DNA from: Microbacterium sp. 3J1
GTDB lineage: Bacteria; Actinomycetota; Actinomycetes; Actinomycetales; Microbacteriaceae
DNA: 64,000 bases
Direction of reading: 5' to 3'
Assembly (NCBI RefSeq): GCF_001049495.1
Contig: NZ_CDWI01000011.1
Coordinates: 434,001-498,000 of the forward strand
The translations under genes were made by a program, and so were the position numbers. This document shows, piece after piece, positions 33,053 to 41,342 of the stretch. Within the stretch, counting starts at the first letter, position 1. Every line of letters starts with the position of its first letter. The notes beneath the pieces were generated by a model. The model was not told where the DNA came from. It ran no database searches and saw only the letters and a list, made by a program, of their open reading frames with translations.

Positions 33053-34633
33053 ATGAACGAAGACAGCACCCAGGACCACTCGGCACCCGCGTCGCACGAC
33101 GCCGTGCCGTCCACCCAGGCAGCAGAGGTCGTCGACCGTTCGACGACGCATGCCGCCGCTCAGACCACCGGCGCCGACGCCGCGGCGCCGCGCCCCGGCC
33201 AGGGGCACGAGGTCCCGTCGACGTTCACCTCGACGCCCGCCGCAACTCCGGCCGCGCCGCTGAACCCATTCGCCCCTCCGGCGTCGCAGGCGCCCGGCTA
33301 CGGCGCTCCCGCGCATCCCGGTGCCCCGACGCATCCCGGCGCTCCGACCGCCACGGCCGGAGGCGCGGCCTTCGGCATCCACACCGCGGATCAGCCGACG
33401 CAGCCCTTCGGCGCGGACACCGCGACGAAGCAGCAGAAGCCCCGCGCCGGCGTGAAGTTCGCCGCCATCGTCGTCGCCGCAGCCCTGGTCGGCGGTGTCG
33501 CCGGATTCGGCGGCGGAGCGATCCTCGACGGCATCTCGAACGACGACTCCACCGGAGTCGCTCAGGGCCCCAGCACCGTCACCGTGAACAACCCCGGATC
33601 CGTGAACGAGACGACAGCCGTCGCCACCGAAGCCCTCCCGTCGGTCGTCACGATCGAGGTCGCCGGGGCGAACGAGGCCGGCAGCGGGTCGGGCGTCATC
33701 ATCAGCGACGACGGCTACGTGCTGACGAACACCCACGTCGTGACCCTCGGCGGTGCGGCAGCGGATCCCGCGATCCGCGTCACGACGTCCGACGGACGCA
33801 TCTTCGAGGCGACCGTGGTGGGCACCGACCCGATCTACGACCTCGCCGTCATCAAGCTCACCGGGGCAGAGGACCTGACGCCGATCGAGTTCGCCGACTC
33901 GTCGGAGCTCAACGTCGGCGACACCGCGGTGGCCCTCGGCGCGCCGCTGGGGCTGTCGAACTCCGTCACCACGGGCATCGTCAGCGCGCTGAACCGCAGC
34001 ATCCAGATCGCATCGTCCGCTCTGCCGGACTCGTCGTCCGAAGACGCCCCCCAGGAGCAGCAGACCCCTGAAGAGGGCGAGGGTCCGTTCCAGTTCGACC
34101 TGCCGGGCAACACGAACCAGCAGACCTCCGAATCGATCTCGATCGCCGTCATCCAGACCGATGCCGCGATCAACCACGGCAACTCCGGAGGCGCCCTGGT
34201 GGACAGCAAGGGTGAGCTGATCGGCATCAACGTGGCGATCGCGAGCTCGGGGAGCTCCGAAGAGTCGGGGTCGATCGGCATCGGCTTCGCGATCCCGTCG
34301 AACATCGCTCAGCGCGTGGCGGAGGAGATCATCGCCGACGGCGCAGCCACCCACGGCCTGCTCGGCGCATCGGTGCAGGACGCGGCGAGTGTCGAGGGCG
34401 CCTCGGTCGCCGGCGCCTACATCGCCGACGTGACCCCGGGCGGCGCCGCTGCCGAGGCGGGCCTCAAGACCGACGACGTGGTGACCGCGTTCAACGGCGC
34501 TCCGATCACCAGCGCGAGCGATCTCACCGCACAGGTCAGGGCCGCGGCCGGCGGCAGTGATGCGAAGGTCACCTACATCCGTGGCGGCAAGGAGTATGAG
34601 ATCGACGTCACCCTGGGCGATCTCGCCGGCTGA
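33053..34633 (+). CDS. HtrA/DegP-type S1C serine protease, membrane-anchored
   Basis: A 526-residue protein. A disordered proline/alanine-rich cytoplasmic region (1-130, with PGYGAPAHPGAPTHPGAP) precedes one membrane anchor (about 134-157). A trypsin-like domain follows with His 228 (NTHVV), Asp 263 (IYDLAV) and Ser 378 (GNSGGAL), then a C-terminal PDZ domain (about 425-520). A low-complexity acidic insert lies around 325-362 in the protease domain. It should degrade or process misfolded proteins at the outer face of the membrane. ATG with an AAGGAG Shine-Dalgarno, so it is leadered, unlike its neighbours. Confidence 0.93.
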   Translation: MNEDSTQDHSAPASHDAVPSTQAAEVVDRSTTHAAAQTTGADAAAPRPGQGHEVPSTFTSTPAATPAAPLNPFAPPASQAPGYGAPAHPGAPTHPGAPTATAGGAAFGIHTADQPTQPFGADTATKQQKPRAGVKFAAIVVAAALVGGVAGFGGGAILDGISNDDSTGVAQGPSTVTVNNPGSVNETTAVATEALPSVVTIEVAGANEAGSGSGVIISDDGYVLTNTHVVTLGGAAADPAIRVTTSDGRIFEATVVGTDPIYDLAVIKLTGAEDLTPIEFADSSELNVGDTAVALGAPLGLSNSVTTGIVSALNRSIQIASSALPDSSSEDAPQEQQTPEEGEGPFQFDLPGNTNQQTSESISIAVIQTDAAINHGNSGGALVDSKGELIGINVAIASSGSSEESGSIGIGFAIPSNIAQRVAEEIIADGAATHGLLGASVQDAASVEGASVAGAYIADVTPGGAAAEAGLKTDDVVTAFNGAPITSASDLTAQVRAAAGGSDAKVTYIRGGKEYEIDVTLGDLAG

Positions 34634-34662
34634 GGCCCGCCGTCTCGGCCGCTGCCAGGTGA

Positions 34663-34699
34663 GGACGCCACCCCGCGATAGGCTCGCGGGGTGGCGTCC
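34663..34699. terminator. 15-bp palindrome: htrA terminator overlapping the next promoter and start codon
   Basis: Perfect arms GGACGCCACCCCGCG (34663-34677) and its complement (34685-34699) with a 7-base loop ATAGGCT. It sits 29 bases after the HtrA stop and is followed by the T-rich TTCTCTTTC, so it has the form of an intrinsic terminator. The loop contains the -10 box TAGGCT, and the 3' arm contains the GTG start of the next gene (34691). Confidence 0.8.
34679..34684 (+). promoter_or_regulatory. -10 box of a leaderless transcript inside a hairpin loop
   Basis: TAGGCT, 6 bases before the GTG at 34691; it occupies the loop of the palindrome at 34663-34699. Confidence 0.6.
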
Positions 34700-35944
34700 T
34701 TCTCTTTCGGATCCGGCAATGCGGCCAAGCTGCTGCGGATCCCGCTCTATCTCGCGGGGCGCGTCGGCACGCTGCTGGTTCCCCGCGGAGACCGCTGGGT
34801 CTTCGGGTGCGGCGCGGGGATCGGCGACGGGGCCCTGGCGCTCTGGAGGCTGGCCGACGAGCGCGGCCACGACACACTCTGGCTGACGGCGTCCGACCGT
34901 GAGGACCAGGACGCCGCGGCCCTCGGCATCCGCACCGTCCGCAAAGACACCCTTCGCGGCTGGTGGGCGACGGCGCGCGCCGCGGTCGTGGTCGTGACCC
35001 ACGGGCTCGGGGACGTCAATCGCTACGCCGACTCCGGAGCGTTCGTCGTGCAGCTCTGGCACGGCATCCCGCTGAAGCGCATCGGTCTGGATTCACCCGC
35101 CACGACGCAGGTCCCCGCCGTTCCCGGCGCTTCGCTGCTTCGACGGCTCATCGGGCTCCTCTACCGCAGCGCGGCCCAGCGCATCCGTGTGCTCCCCGCG
35201 GCCTCGCACCGATCGCGAGGGCGGTTGGAATCGGCCTTCGCGCTGGGTGACGATCGCGTGGTGGTCACCGGCGAGCCGCGGGTCGATGTGCTCTCCCAGG
35301 GAACGGCTGACGAGCGCACGGCCCGCGCTTCCTCCGTGCTGCGTCATGCCCTCGGCGAGGAGCTGCCCGTGGGAAGCCGGACGATCCTTTACGCGCCCAC
35401 CTGGCGCGACGGCGCGGCCGATCCCGCCATCCCTGACACGGCGCAGTGGACGGCGATCGTCCGCGCGCTGGAGGAGCATGACGCGGCGCTCCTCATCCGC
35501 TCGCATCCGCTCGGCGAAGGCGGCTACCACCCGCCGAAGACGGGCAGGGTGAGGATGCTGGGCTCCGGTCTCGTCCCCGATGTGACTCCGGTGCTCCCCG
35601 CGATCGACGTCCTCATCACCGACTACTCCTCGCTCGCGTACGACGTCGGGCTTCTCGAGATGCCGGTGCTCTATCTCGCGCCGGACGCCGAGGAGTACGC
35701 GAGGACCCGCGGATTCTACGGTCGCTACGAGGATGTCGCGGGGTCGGATGTCGCCGAGGACTGGGATGCGGTCCTCCTCCGGCTCGGCGCCCTGCTCGCC
35801 GACGACGGCGTGTTCGAGGCGGCATCCCGCCGTTCCGCTACGCTCAGCGCGGAGATGCATGCGTTCCGCGACGGACGCAACACCCGTCGGGTGTACGACA
35901 CAATCCGTGCGCGGGGGATTCCCGCGCCGAAGGGAGCAGCATGA
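34691..35944 (+). CDS. CDP-glycerol glycerophosphotransferase family protein (copy 1)
   Basis: A 417-residue teichoic-acid-type (TagB/TagF, GT-B fold) transferase. Landmarks are VVQLWHGIPLKRIGLD (about 118-133, the acceptor-loop histidine), ILYAPTWRDG (about 234-243), LLIRSHPL (about 265) and VLITDYSSLAYDVGLLEMP (about 304-322, donor site). It should add glycerol-phosphate or a related polyol phosphate to a lipid-linked polymer at the cytoplasmic face. No CDP-glycerol or CDP-ribitol synthase is in the window. GTG start with leaderless box. It overlaps copy 2 as ATGA. Confidence 0.88.
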   Translation: MASFSFGSGNAAKLLRIPLYLAGRVGTLLVPRGDRWVFGCGAGIGDGALALWRLADERGHDTLWLTASDREDQDAAALGIRTVRKDTLRGWWATARAAVVVVTHGLGDVNRYADSGAFVVQLWHGIPLKRIGLDSPATTQVPAVPGASLLRRLIGLLYRSAAQRIRVLPAASHRSRGRLESAFALGDDRVVVTGEPRVDVLSQGTADERTARASSVLRHALGEELPVGSRTILYAPTWRDGAADPAIPDTAQWTAIVRALEEHDAALLIRSHPLGEGGYHPPKTGRVRMLGSGLVPDVTPVLPAIDVLITDYSSLAYDVGLLEMPVLYLAPDAEEYARTRGFYGRYEDVAGSDVAEDWDAVLLRLGALLADDGVFEAASRRSATLSAEMHAFRDGRNTRRVYDTIRARGIPAPKGAA

Positions 35945-37377
35945 CGACCGCCCGGATCGATGAGACGGCAGAGACGCTGGTCATCGCAGGGACCGGCGAG
36001 CGCCCCTCGGCGGCGGAGCTGATCGGGCCCCGAGCGCGCGTGGACGCGCGCATGACCGGCGGCGGGAAGAACTGGACGGCGACCTTCCCCCTGCGGGCAT
36101 CGAGGTGGGGCGGCGTCGAGCTGCCTCTGCCCACGGGCCGCTACGAGATCCGCATCCCGGGCGTCGAGCTGGAGGATCTCCACATCGCCGCGCACGTGCT
36201 GTCGGGTGTGCGGATCGCGCTCGACGGTGCCACGGCGCGGATCGCCGCTCCGATCGACCCCGTGTACGAGACGGTCGAGGGGCAGGCGACGCTCGAAGGA
36301 CGCTACGTCGCTCACTCCGGCGCGAGCGAGAACGCGGTCTTCTTCGAGAGCTTCTACGGGCGCAGCGTCGGCTGCAATCCGCGTGCCATCGACCGCGCCC
36401 TGGCTGCCCAGGCGCCGGATGTGGTGCGCTACTGGAGTGTGGTCGACCTGTCGGTCGCCGTGCCCGAGGGCGCTGTCGCCGTCGTCGAGGGAAGCCCGGA
36501 ATGGTGGCGGGCCCGCGCCTCGGCACGCCTGCTCGTCGTGAACGACTGGCTGCGTCGGCGCTTCGCGCGCAAACCCGGCCAGCGGGTGCTGCAGACCTGG
36601 CACGGCACGCCTCTCAAGCGACTGGCTCTGCACCGCCCCGGATTCGACCCGCGTCGCATGGCGGCCGTCGTCAAGGAGTCGCGTCGATGGGACGTGCTCC
36701 TCGCACAGAACACGTACTCCGAGCGCATCCTCCGCAAGGCGTATGCGTTCTTCGGGCGTCCGATCTGGGTCGAGGGGTACCCGCGCAACGACGCGCTCGT
36801 CACCGGAGACCGCCGGTCGATCCGTGCGTCGCTGGGGATCGACGAGGGGGAGCGCGTGCTCCTGTACGCCCCGACCTGGCGCGATGACCGCAAGGAGATG
36901 GTCGATTTCATCGATCCCGAGAAGCTCGCACAGCAGACCGACTCCGTCGTCCTCGTCCGCGGGCACTCGCGCACGATCGAGGAGGGACGCGATCGCGCGG
37001 GTGCGAGAGTGATCGACGTGACCGGCTATCCGGAGACCGCCCAGCTGCTGCTGGCGGCCGACGCGCTGATCACGGACTACTCCTCGGTGATGTTCGACTT
37101 CAGCGTCACGGGGAAGCCGATGTACTTCCTCGTGCCCGACCTCGCGCACTACCGCGGGCAGCTCCGCGGGTTCTACTTCGATCTGGCGTCCCGGGCGCCG
37201 GGCCCGCTGGTCGACACCCAGGACGAGCTCGTGGCAGCGCTCGCCGACGAGGGTATGCAGCAGGCCTACGCACAGCGCTACGCGGCATGGCGCGCGCAGT
37301 TCAACGCGCGTGACGACGGCCATGCCGCAGAGCGGGTGGTCGCGCGCATCCTCGATCAGGGGTTCGTCACACGCTGA
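35941..37377 (+). CDS. CDP-glycerol glycerophosphotransferase family protein (copy 2)
   Basis: A 478-residue relative of copy 1 with an extra N-terminal beta-rich domain of about 120 residues (FPLRASRWGGVELPLP) before the GT-B core. Core motifs are VLQTWHGTPLKRLALHRPG, NTYSERILRKAY, LLYAPTWRDD, VLVRGHSRT and LITDYSSVMFDFSVTGKPM. The order and spacing resemble TagF C-terminal halves. Translation is coupled to copy 1 (ATGA, 35941-35944), so the two probably act in one pathway, for example primer and polymerase. That division is inference. A hairpin follows the gene. Confidence 0.88.
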   Translation: MTTARIDETAETLVIAGTGERPSAAELIGPRARVDARMTGGGKNWTATFPLRASRWGGVELPLPTGRYEIRIPGVELEDLHIAAHVLSGVRIALDGATARIAAPIDPVYETVEGQATLEGRYVAHSGASENAVFFESFYGRSVGCNPRAIDRALAAQAPDVVRYWSVVDLSVAVPEGAVAVVEGSPEWWRARASARLLVVNDWLRRRFARKPGQRVLQTWHGTPLKRLALHRPGFDPRRMAAVVKESRRWDVLLAQNTYSERILRKAYAFFGRPIWVEGYPRNDALVTGDRRSIRASLGIDEGERVLLYAPTWRDDRKEMVDFIDPEKLAQQTDSVVLVRGHSRTIEEGRDRAGARVIDVTGYPETAQLLLAADALITDYSSVMFDFSVTGKPMYFLVPDLAHYRGQLRGFYFDLASRAPGPLVDTQDELVAALADEGMQQAYAQRYAAWRAQFNARDDGHAAERVVARILDQGFVTR

Positions 37378-37378
37378 G

Positions 37379-37398
37379 CGGGCCGGCTCTCCGGCCCG
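37379..37398. terminator. Hairpin between convergent transferase and GT2 genes
   Basis: 8-bp perfect stem CGGGCCGG/CCGGCCCG with loop CTCT, 2 bases after the plus-strand stop. No T-tract. Confidence 0.6.
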
Positions 37399-37415
37399 TC
37401 CGATGATGTCCCACG

Positions 37416-38489
37416 CTACGGGAGCGGCGTGTTGCGGGTGCCGAGCCGCGACGCATCCACGGTGTCCCGTGCGCCGCGCAGCACACCGCCGATGAAGCCC
37501 AGGCCCCAGGACAGATGCATCGTGGGGAGGACGACCACCGTCCACAGTCGCTGTCGGACGCCACCGCCGGAGGGCGAGGAGGCGACCGCGAGCACGAGCA
37601 GCACGTAGACGAGCAGGGGCAGGTACATCAGCGCGGAGAAGACGAGAGACAGGGCGCCGCCGATCACACGCGTCGCCTGCAGCACGCCGACCAGAGCGGC
37701 GACGGCCACGAGCACGACGAGACCCGGGGGAGCGAAGTAGCGGATGCCGTTGCGACGGCCGAACCGCCGGACCAGCTCTCCTCGCCATGCACCCGTCGCG
37801 CGGAACTGGCGGGCGAGTCGCAGCCAGCTCTCGCGCGGCCAGTAGGTGACGGCGAGCTGCGGATCGAACCAGACCCGGTGCCCGGCCTGACGGATCCGCA
37901 GGTTGAGTTCCCAGTCCTCGCCGCGGCGGATCGACTCGTCGAACAGGCCGACCTCGTCGAGGACCTCGCGTCGCATGACCCCGAGGTACGCCGACTCCGC
38001 CTCGCCCTCCTCTGTGCCTCCGTGATACGCGCCTCCGCCGAGGCCGACCGGCGAGTTGTACAGCCGGGCGACGGCCTTCTGGAACGGCGTGCGTCCATCG
38101 GCGCGCATGACGCCTCCGACGTTCGCCGCGCCGCTGCGCTCCAGGGTCTCGAGAGCACGCGCCGCGTACCCGGGAGAGAGCTCGGAGTGGGCGTCGACCC
38201 GGATGATCGTCGCGTAGCGGCTCGCCCGGATCGCGGCGTTCAGCCCGACCGGGATGTGGGCGGCGGGATTGTCGACGAGGCGGATGCGCGGATCGTGGGC
38301 GGCGAGCTCGCGAGCGAGCTCGGTGGTGCCGTCGGAGGAGGGGCCAAGCGCGAGGACGAGCTCGGCCGGCAGGTCGAGCTCCTGCGCGAGCACGGAGCGG
38401 ACGGCGTGCTCGAGATAGGCGCGCTCGTTCAGGACCGGCATGACGAACGACACCCCGGGCTCGGGAGAGGTGATGTCGATGTCTGGCAC
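37416..38489 (-). CDS. Glycosyltransferase family 2 with C-terminal membrane segments
   Basis: A 357-residue GT2 enzyme. The catalytic domain spans about 1-240 (VSFVMPVLNERAYLE, the metal motif RVDAHSELSPGY, and RRGEDWELNLRIRQAGH). Two or three hydrophobic segments follow (about 255-345: PPGLVVLVAVAALVGVL, LSLVFSALMYLPLLVYVLLVLA). The layout matches ExoA-like transferases that work at the membrane. The start is GTG at 38489; the longer open frame beyond it has shadow-ORF composition. A weak CATGAT box stands 6 bases upstream. It is divergent from transferase copy 3. Confidence 0.85.
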   Translation of the reverse strand: MPDIDITSPEPGVSFVMPVLNERAYLEHAVRSVLAQELDLPAELVLALGPSSDGTTELARELAAHDPRIRLVDNPAAHIPVGLNAAIRASRYATIIRVDAHSELSPGYAARALETLERSGAANVGGVMRADGRTPFQKAVARLYNSPVGLGGGAYHGGTEEGEAESAYLGVMRREVLDEVGLFDESIRRGEDWELNLRIRQAGHRVWFDPQLAVTYWPRESWLRLARQFRATGAWRGELVRRFGRRNGIRYFAPPGLVVLVAVAALVGVLQATRVIGGALSLVFSALMYLPLLVYVLLVLAVASSPSGGGVRQRLWTVVVLPTMHLSWGLGFIGGVLRGARDTVDASRLGTRNTPLP

Positions 38490-38579
38490 ATGACGATCAT
38501 GGCATGAGCGGCCGGGACGAACGCTGACCGTGGCGGATGCGCCGCGGCGCTCGGGTGATCGCGCCCGGACGTCGCTCGG

Positions 38580-38585
38580 TATCCT
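38580..38585 (+). promoter_or_regulatory. -10 box of a leaderless transcript (transferase copy 3)
   Basis: TATCCT, 6 bases before the ATG at 38592. The spacer GGAGGG could also act as a Shine-Dalgarno on a longer transcript. Confidence 0.55.
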
Positions 38586-38591
38586 GGAGGG

Positions 38592-39875
38592 ATGGGTGCA
38601 GTGTCCGATTCGAAGAAGGCCTACCGTCTGTTGAAGCGGGCGCTCGTCTCTCGCACCGCCGTGCAGCGGGTGCGTCGCCGTCTCGCCGCGAGCGAGCCCC
38701 ACGAGCCCGGTCGCTACCGCGTCGCCGTGTACTTCGCGGACGGCGCCGTGAACATGTACCAGATGCGTCAGTGGTACCGTCCGCTCGCCGAACTGGCACG
38801 GCGCTGGCCGGTCGTCGTGCTCGCGCGCTCGGCCACAGGAGCCGACCGGCTGCTCGACGAGGAGGCGCCTCCCGTCGCGTTCGTCCCGACCATCGGGGAT
38901 CTCGAGCGGTTCATCGCCACGCAGGACATCCGGGTCGTGCTCTACGTGAATCAGAACACCCGCAACTTCCAGATGTTCCGATACGGGCGTCGGTGGCACG
39001 TCTTCATCAACCATGGCGAGTCCGACAAGATGTACATGACGACGAACCAGTACAAGGCGTACGACTACGCGCTGGTCGCCGGTCAGGCGGCTCGGGACCG
39101 GCTCTCGCGCACGCTGTGGGACTACGACATCGACGGACGCACGATCGAGATCGGCCGGCCGCAGGCCGACCACTACGCGGGGTCGCTGCCCTACACCCCT
39201 GACGACCGCACGGTGGTCCTCTACGCTCCGACGTGGGAAGGCGACCGGCCGAGCGCGCACTACGGCTCGATCGCCACGCACGGCGAGAAGCTGATGGGCG
39301 CCCTGCTCGCGTCGCGTCAGCACCGGGTCGTCTATCGCCCGCATCCGCGCAGCGGAGTCGTCGACCACGAGTACGGCGCAGCGCACCGCCGGATCGTCGC
39401 GGCCATCTCCGCGGCGAACAGCGCCGACCCGTCCGCCCAGCACGTCTACGACGACGGGGCGGATCTCGGGTGGCAGCTCGCTGCGGCCGACGTCGCCATC
39501 GTGGACATCTCGGCGATGGTGTACGACCGCCTGGCCGTGGGCAAGCCGTTGATGATCACGAGGCCGCAGGACGAACGCGCCTCGATCGACACCAACGGCT
39601 ATCTGTCCGATTGCGAGTGGCTGACGGCCGGCTCCGCGTCTGACATCGTGTCAGAGGTCGAGCGCGTGCGGGCGGACGAGGCGGCGATCGCCAGGCTCCG
39701 CATGTGGGTCCAGCACTACTTCGGCGACACGACACCCGGGGTGGCCACCGAGAAGTTCCACACGGCGATCGAGCGCCTCATGCAGGAGTGGGACCGCTGG
39801 CACCAGCACGAGGTCGGCGCGATCCGCCGCGACGAGGACGACGACGACGACGAGGTCGACGACGAGGAGGTCTGA
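38592..39875 (+). CDS. CDP-glycerol glycerophosphotransferase family protein (copy 3)
   Basis: A 427-residue, more divergent member of the same GT-B family. VFINHGESDKMYM replaces the WHGIPLK acceptor motif but keeps its histidine. VLYAPTWEGDRP, VVYRPHPRSG and VAIVDISAMVYDRLAVGKP correspond to the later motifs; the usual DYSS is DISA here. The C-terminus is extremely acidic (RRDEDDDDDEVDDEEV). These changes suggest a different acceptor or product from copies 1 and 2. birA follows 2 bases after its stop, which may be readthrough coupling rather than shared function. Confidence 0.8.
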   Translation: MGAVSDSKKAYRLLKRALVSRTAVQRVRRRLAASEPHEPGRYRVAVYFADGAVNMYQMRQWYRPLAELARRWPVVVLARSATGADRLLDEEAPPVAFVPTIGDLERFIATQDIRVVLYVNQNTRNFQMFRYGRRWHVFINHGESDKMYMTTNQYKAYDYALVAGQAARDRLSRTLWDYDIDGRTIEIGRPQADHYAGSLPYTPDDRTVVLYAPTWEGDRPSAHYGSIATHGEKLMGALLASRQHRVVYRPHPRSGVVDHEYGAAHRRIVAAISAANSADPSAQHVYDDGADLGWQLAAADVAIVDISAMVYDRLAVGKPLMITRPQDERASIDTNGYLSDCEWLTAGSASDIVSEVERVRADEAAIARLRMWVQHYFGDTTPGVATEKFHTAIERLMQEWDRWHQHEVGAIRRDEDDDDDEVDDEEV

Positions 39876-39877
39876 GC

Positions 39878-40648
39878 ATGGAGCTTCCGCTCGTCCGCGC
39901 GGTCGTCCCGCGCATCGATGTGCTCGCCGAGGCCGGGTCGACGAACGCGGAGCTCCGCGCCTCGGCTGACGAGGTCGCGGCCTGGCCCCATCTGTCGACG
40001 GTGATCACGGACAACCAGACGGCGGGCCGAGGTCGGCTCGACCGCACCTGGACGGCGCCGGCGGGAACGTCCCTCGCGGTCTCCGTCCTCCTGCGGCGGC
40101 TGCCTTCGCGCGTCGACCTCCGGGGATGGATCCCGCTCGCTGCGGGTGCGGCGATGGCGGATGCCGTGGCGGACCAGCTCCCCGAGCACGCCGTCGAGGT
40201 GAAGTGGCCGAACGACGTCCTCGTCGACGGTCGGAAGATCTGCGGCATTCTCGCCGAGGCCACCACCGAGGCCGTGATCGTCGGCACGGGCGTGAACACG
40301 ACGATGACGCCGGATCAGCTTCCGGTGCCGTCGGCCACGTCGTTCGCGGTCCTCGGCGTCGACGTGGATGTCGACCTGCTCCTCGTCCGCTACCTGACCG
40401 GACTCGACGGTCTCGTCTCCGCGCTCGCCGCGTCCGACGACGCTCTGTTGAGTGGCCTCCATGCAGAGGTGATCCGCCGCTGCGCGACGATCGGCCTCGC
40501 GGTGCGGGTGTCGCTCCCCGGCGATCGTCTGCTGGAGGGGGTGGCGGTTGCGCTCGACGGCGAGGGACGACTCGTGGTGCGCGCGGACGGCGTCGACCAT
40601 GCGGTGTCGGCGGGCGACGTCGTGCATGTGCGGGCCTCCCGAGCTTGA
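39878..40648 (+). CDS. birA: Biotin--[acetyl-CoA-carboxylase] ligase
   Basis: A 256-residue biotin protein ligase without the N-terminal HTH repressor domain (class I). The biotinyl-AMP loop is GRGRLDRTW (about 49-57). The conserved VEVKWPNDVLV lies near 107-117, with GRKICGILAE after it, and a small C-terminal SH3-like domain follows. It attaches biotin to carboxylase carrier proteins. ATG follows the upstream stop by 2 bases. The order birA, PH protein, purK, purE is one I recall as common in actinobacteria. Confidence 0.93.
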   Translation: MELPLVRAVVPRIDVLAEAGSTNAELRASADEVAAWPHLSTVITDNQTAGRGRLDRTWTAPAGTSLAVSVLLRRLPSRVDLRGWIPLAAGAAMADAVADQLPEHAVEVKWPNDVLVDGRKICGILAEATTEAVIVGTGVNTTMTPDQLPVPSATSFAVLGVDVDVDLLLVRYLTGLDGLVSALAASDDALLSGLHAEVIRRCATIGLAVRVSLPGDRLLEGVAVALDGEGRLVVRADGVDHAVSAGDVVHVRASRA

Positions 40649-40699
40649 CACGCCCGGCGAACAGAGCCTCTTGTCAGTGGTGACAGGCACAATGGAGGG

Positions 40700-41254
40700 G
40701 TGACCCAGCCAGTGACTCTCGGCGGACGGCCGACGATGCCACCCCCCGGCGCGCCCAGCGAGGAGCTGCTCATCGCGCGCTTCCGGGGACACGCCCGCCG
40801 GCTCTTCTGGTCGGCCCTCGTGCTCATCGCCGTCTTCGGAGCCACTGCCTACTTCTTCGACAACCTTCCCGAGCCGTTCGAGAACTGGATGCTGCTGAGT
40901 GCGGCCGGGGCGGTCGTGCTGCTGCTCGTGGTCGTGCCGTACATCGTCTGGTTCTCGCGCACGACGACGGTGACGACCCGTCGGGTCATCGTGAACCAGG
41001 GCATCGGCTCTCGCAGCCGTCGCGAGATGTCACACGCCCGCGGGTACACGATCGGGGTTCGCAGGGGCCTCGCGCAGCGCCTGTGGGGAGCGGGCACCAT
41101 CACGCTCTCCAACGGGGTCGATGCTCCGCTGCGGCTGCTCAACGTGCCGAACGTCACGCTCGTCCACGAGACCCTCGCCGACCAGATCGAGGTCAGTCAG
41201 ATCCTCGCCCACCGCGACGCCCAGTCCTCCTACGACGGGCCCGGCGAATTCTGA
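40700..41254 (+). CDS. PH-domain (bPH) membrane protein
   Basis: A 184-residue protein with two membrane segments (about 34-52 and 63-83). A bacterial PH domain follows (TTTVTTRRVIVNQGIGSRSRREMSHARG begins at about 88, ending near 170). The function is unknown; the family is the one I recall beside birA and purK in mycobacteria (Rv3278c). GTG start. A CACAAT box 6 bases upstream (40688-40693) is a weaker version of the leaderless promoter motif. Confidence 0.8.
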   Translation: MTQPVTLGGRPTMPPPGAPSEELLIARFRGHARRLFWSALVLIAVFGATAYFFDNLPEPFENWMLLSAAGAVVLLLVVVPYIVWFSRTTTVTTRRVIVNQGIGSRSRREMSHARGYTIGVRRGLAQRLWGAGTITLSNGVDAPLRLLNVPNVTLVHETLADQIEVSQILAHRDAQSSYDGPGEF

Positions 41255-41342
41255 ACCGATCGTTCGCCGGAGGTCAGGCGCCGGCGTGTGATCGACACGC
41301 GCAGTGATGCGCGAGAATGGTCTGGACGAATGGAGGCGGCAC

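Noticed and set aside
37416..39443. 675-codon version of the GT2 at 37416
   Set aside because: The extra 317 codons run through the promoter region and antisense to transferase copy 3; the GT2 domain begins right after GTG 38489.
40645..40676. TTGACA at 40645 and TTGTCA at 40671 as -35 boxes of the PH-protein gene
   Set aside because: Neither has a -10 element at 16-18 bases spacing; TTGTCA is only 11 bases from CACAAT.
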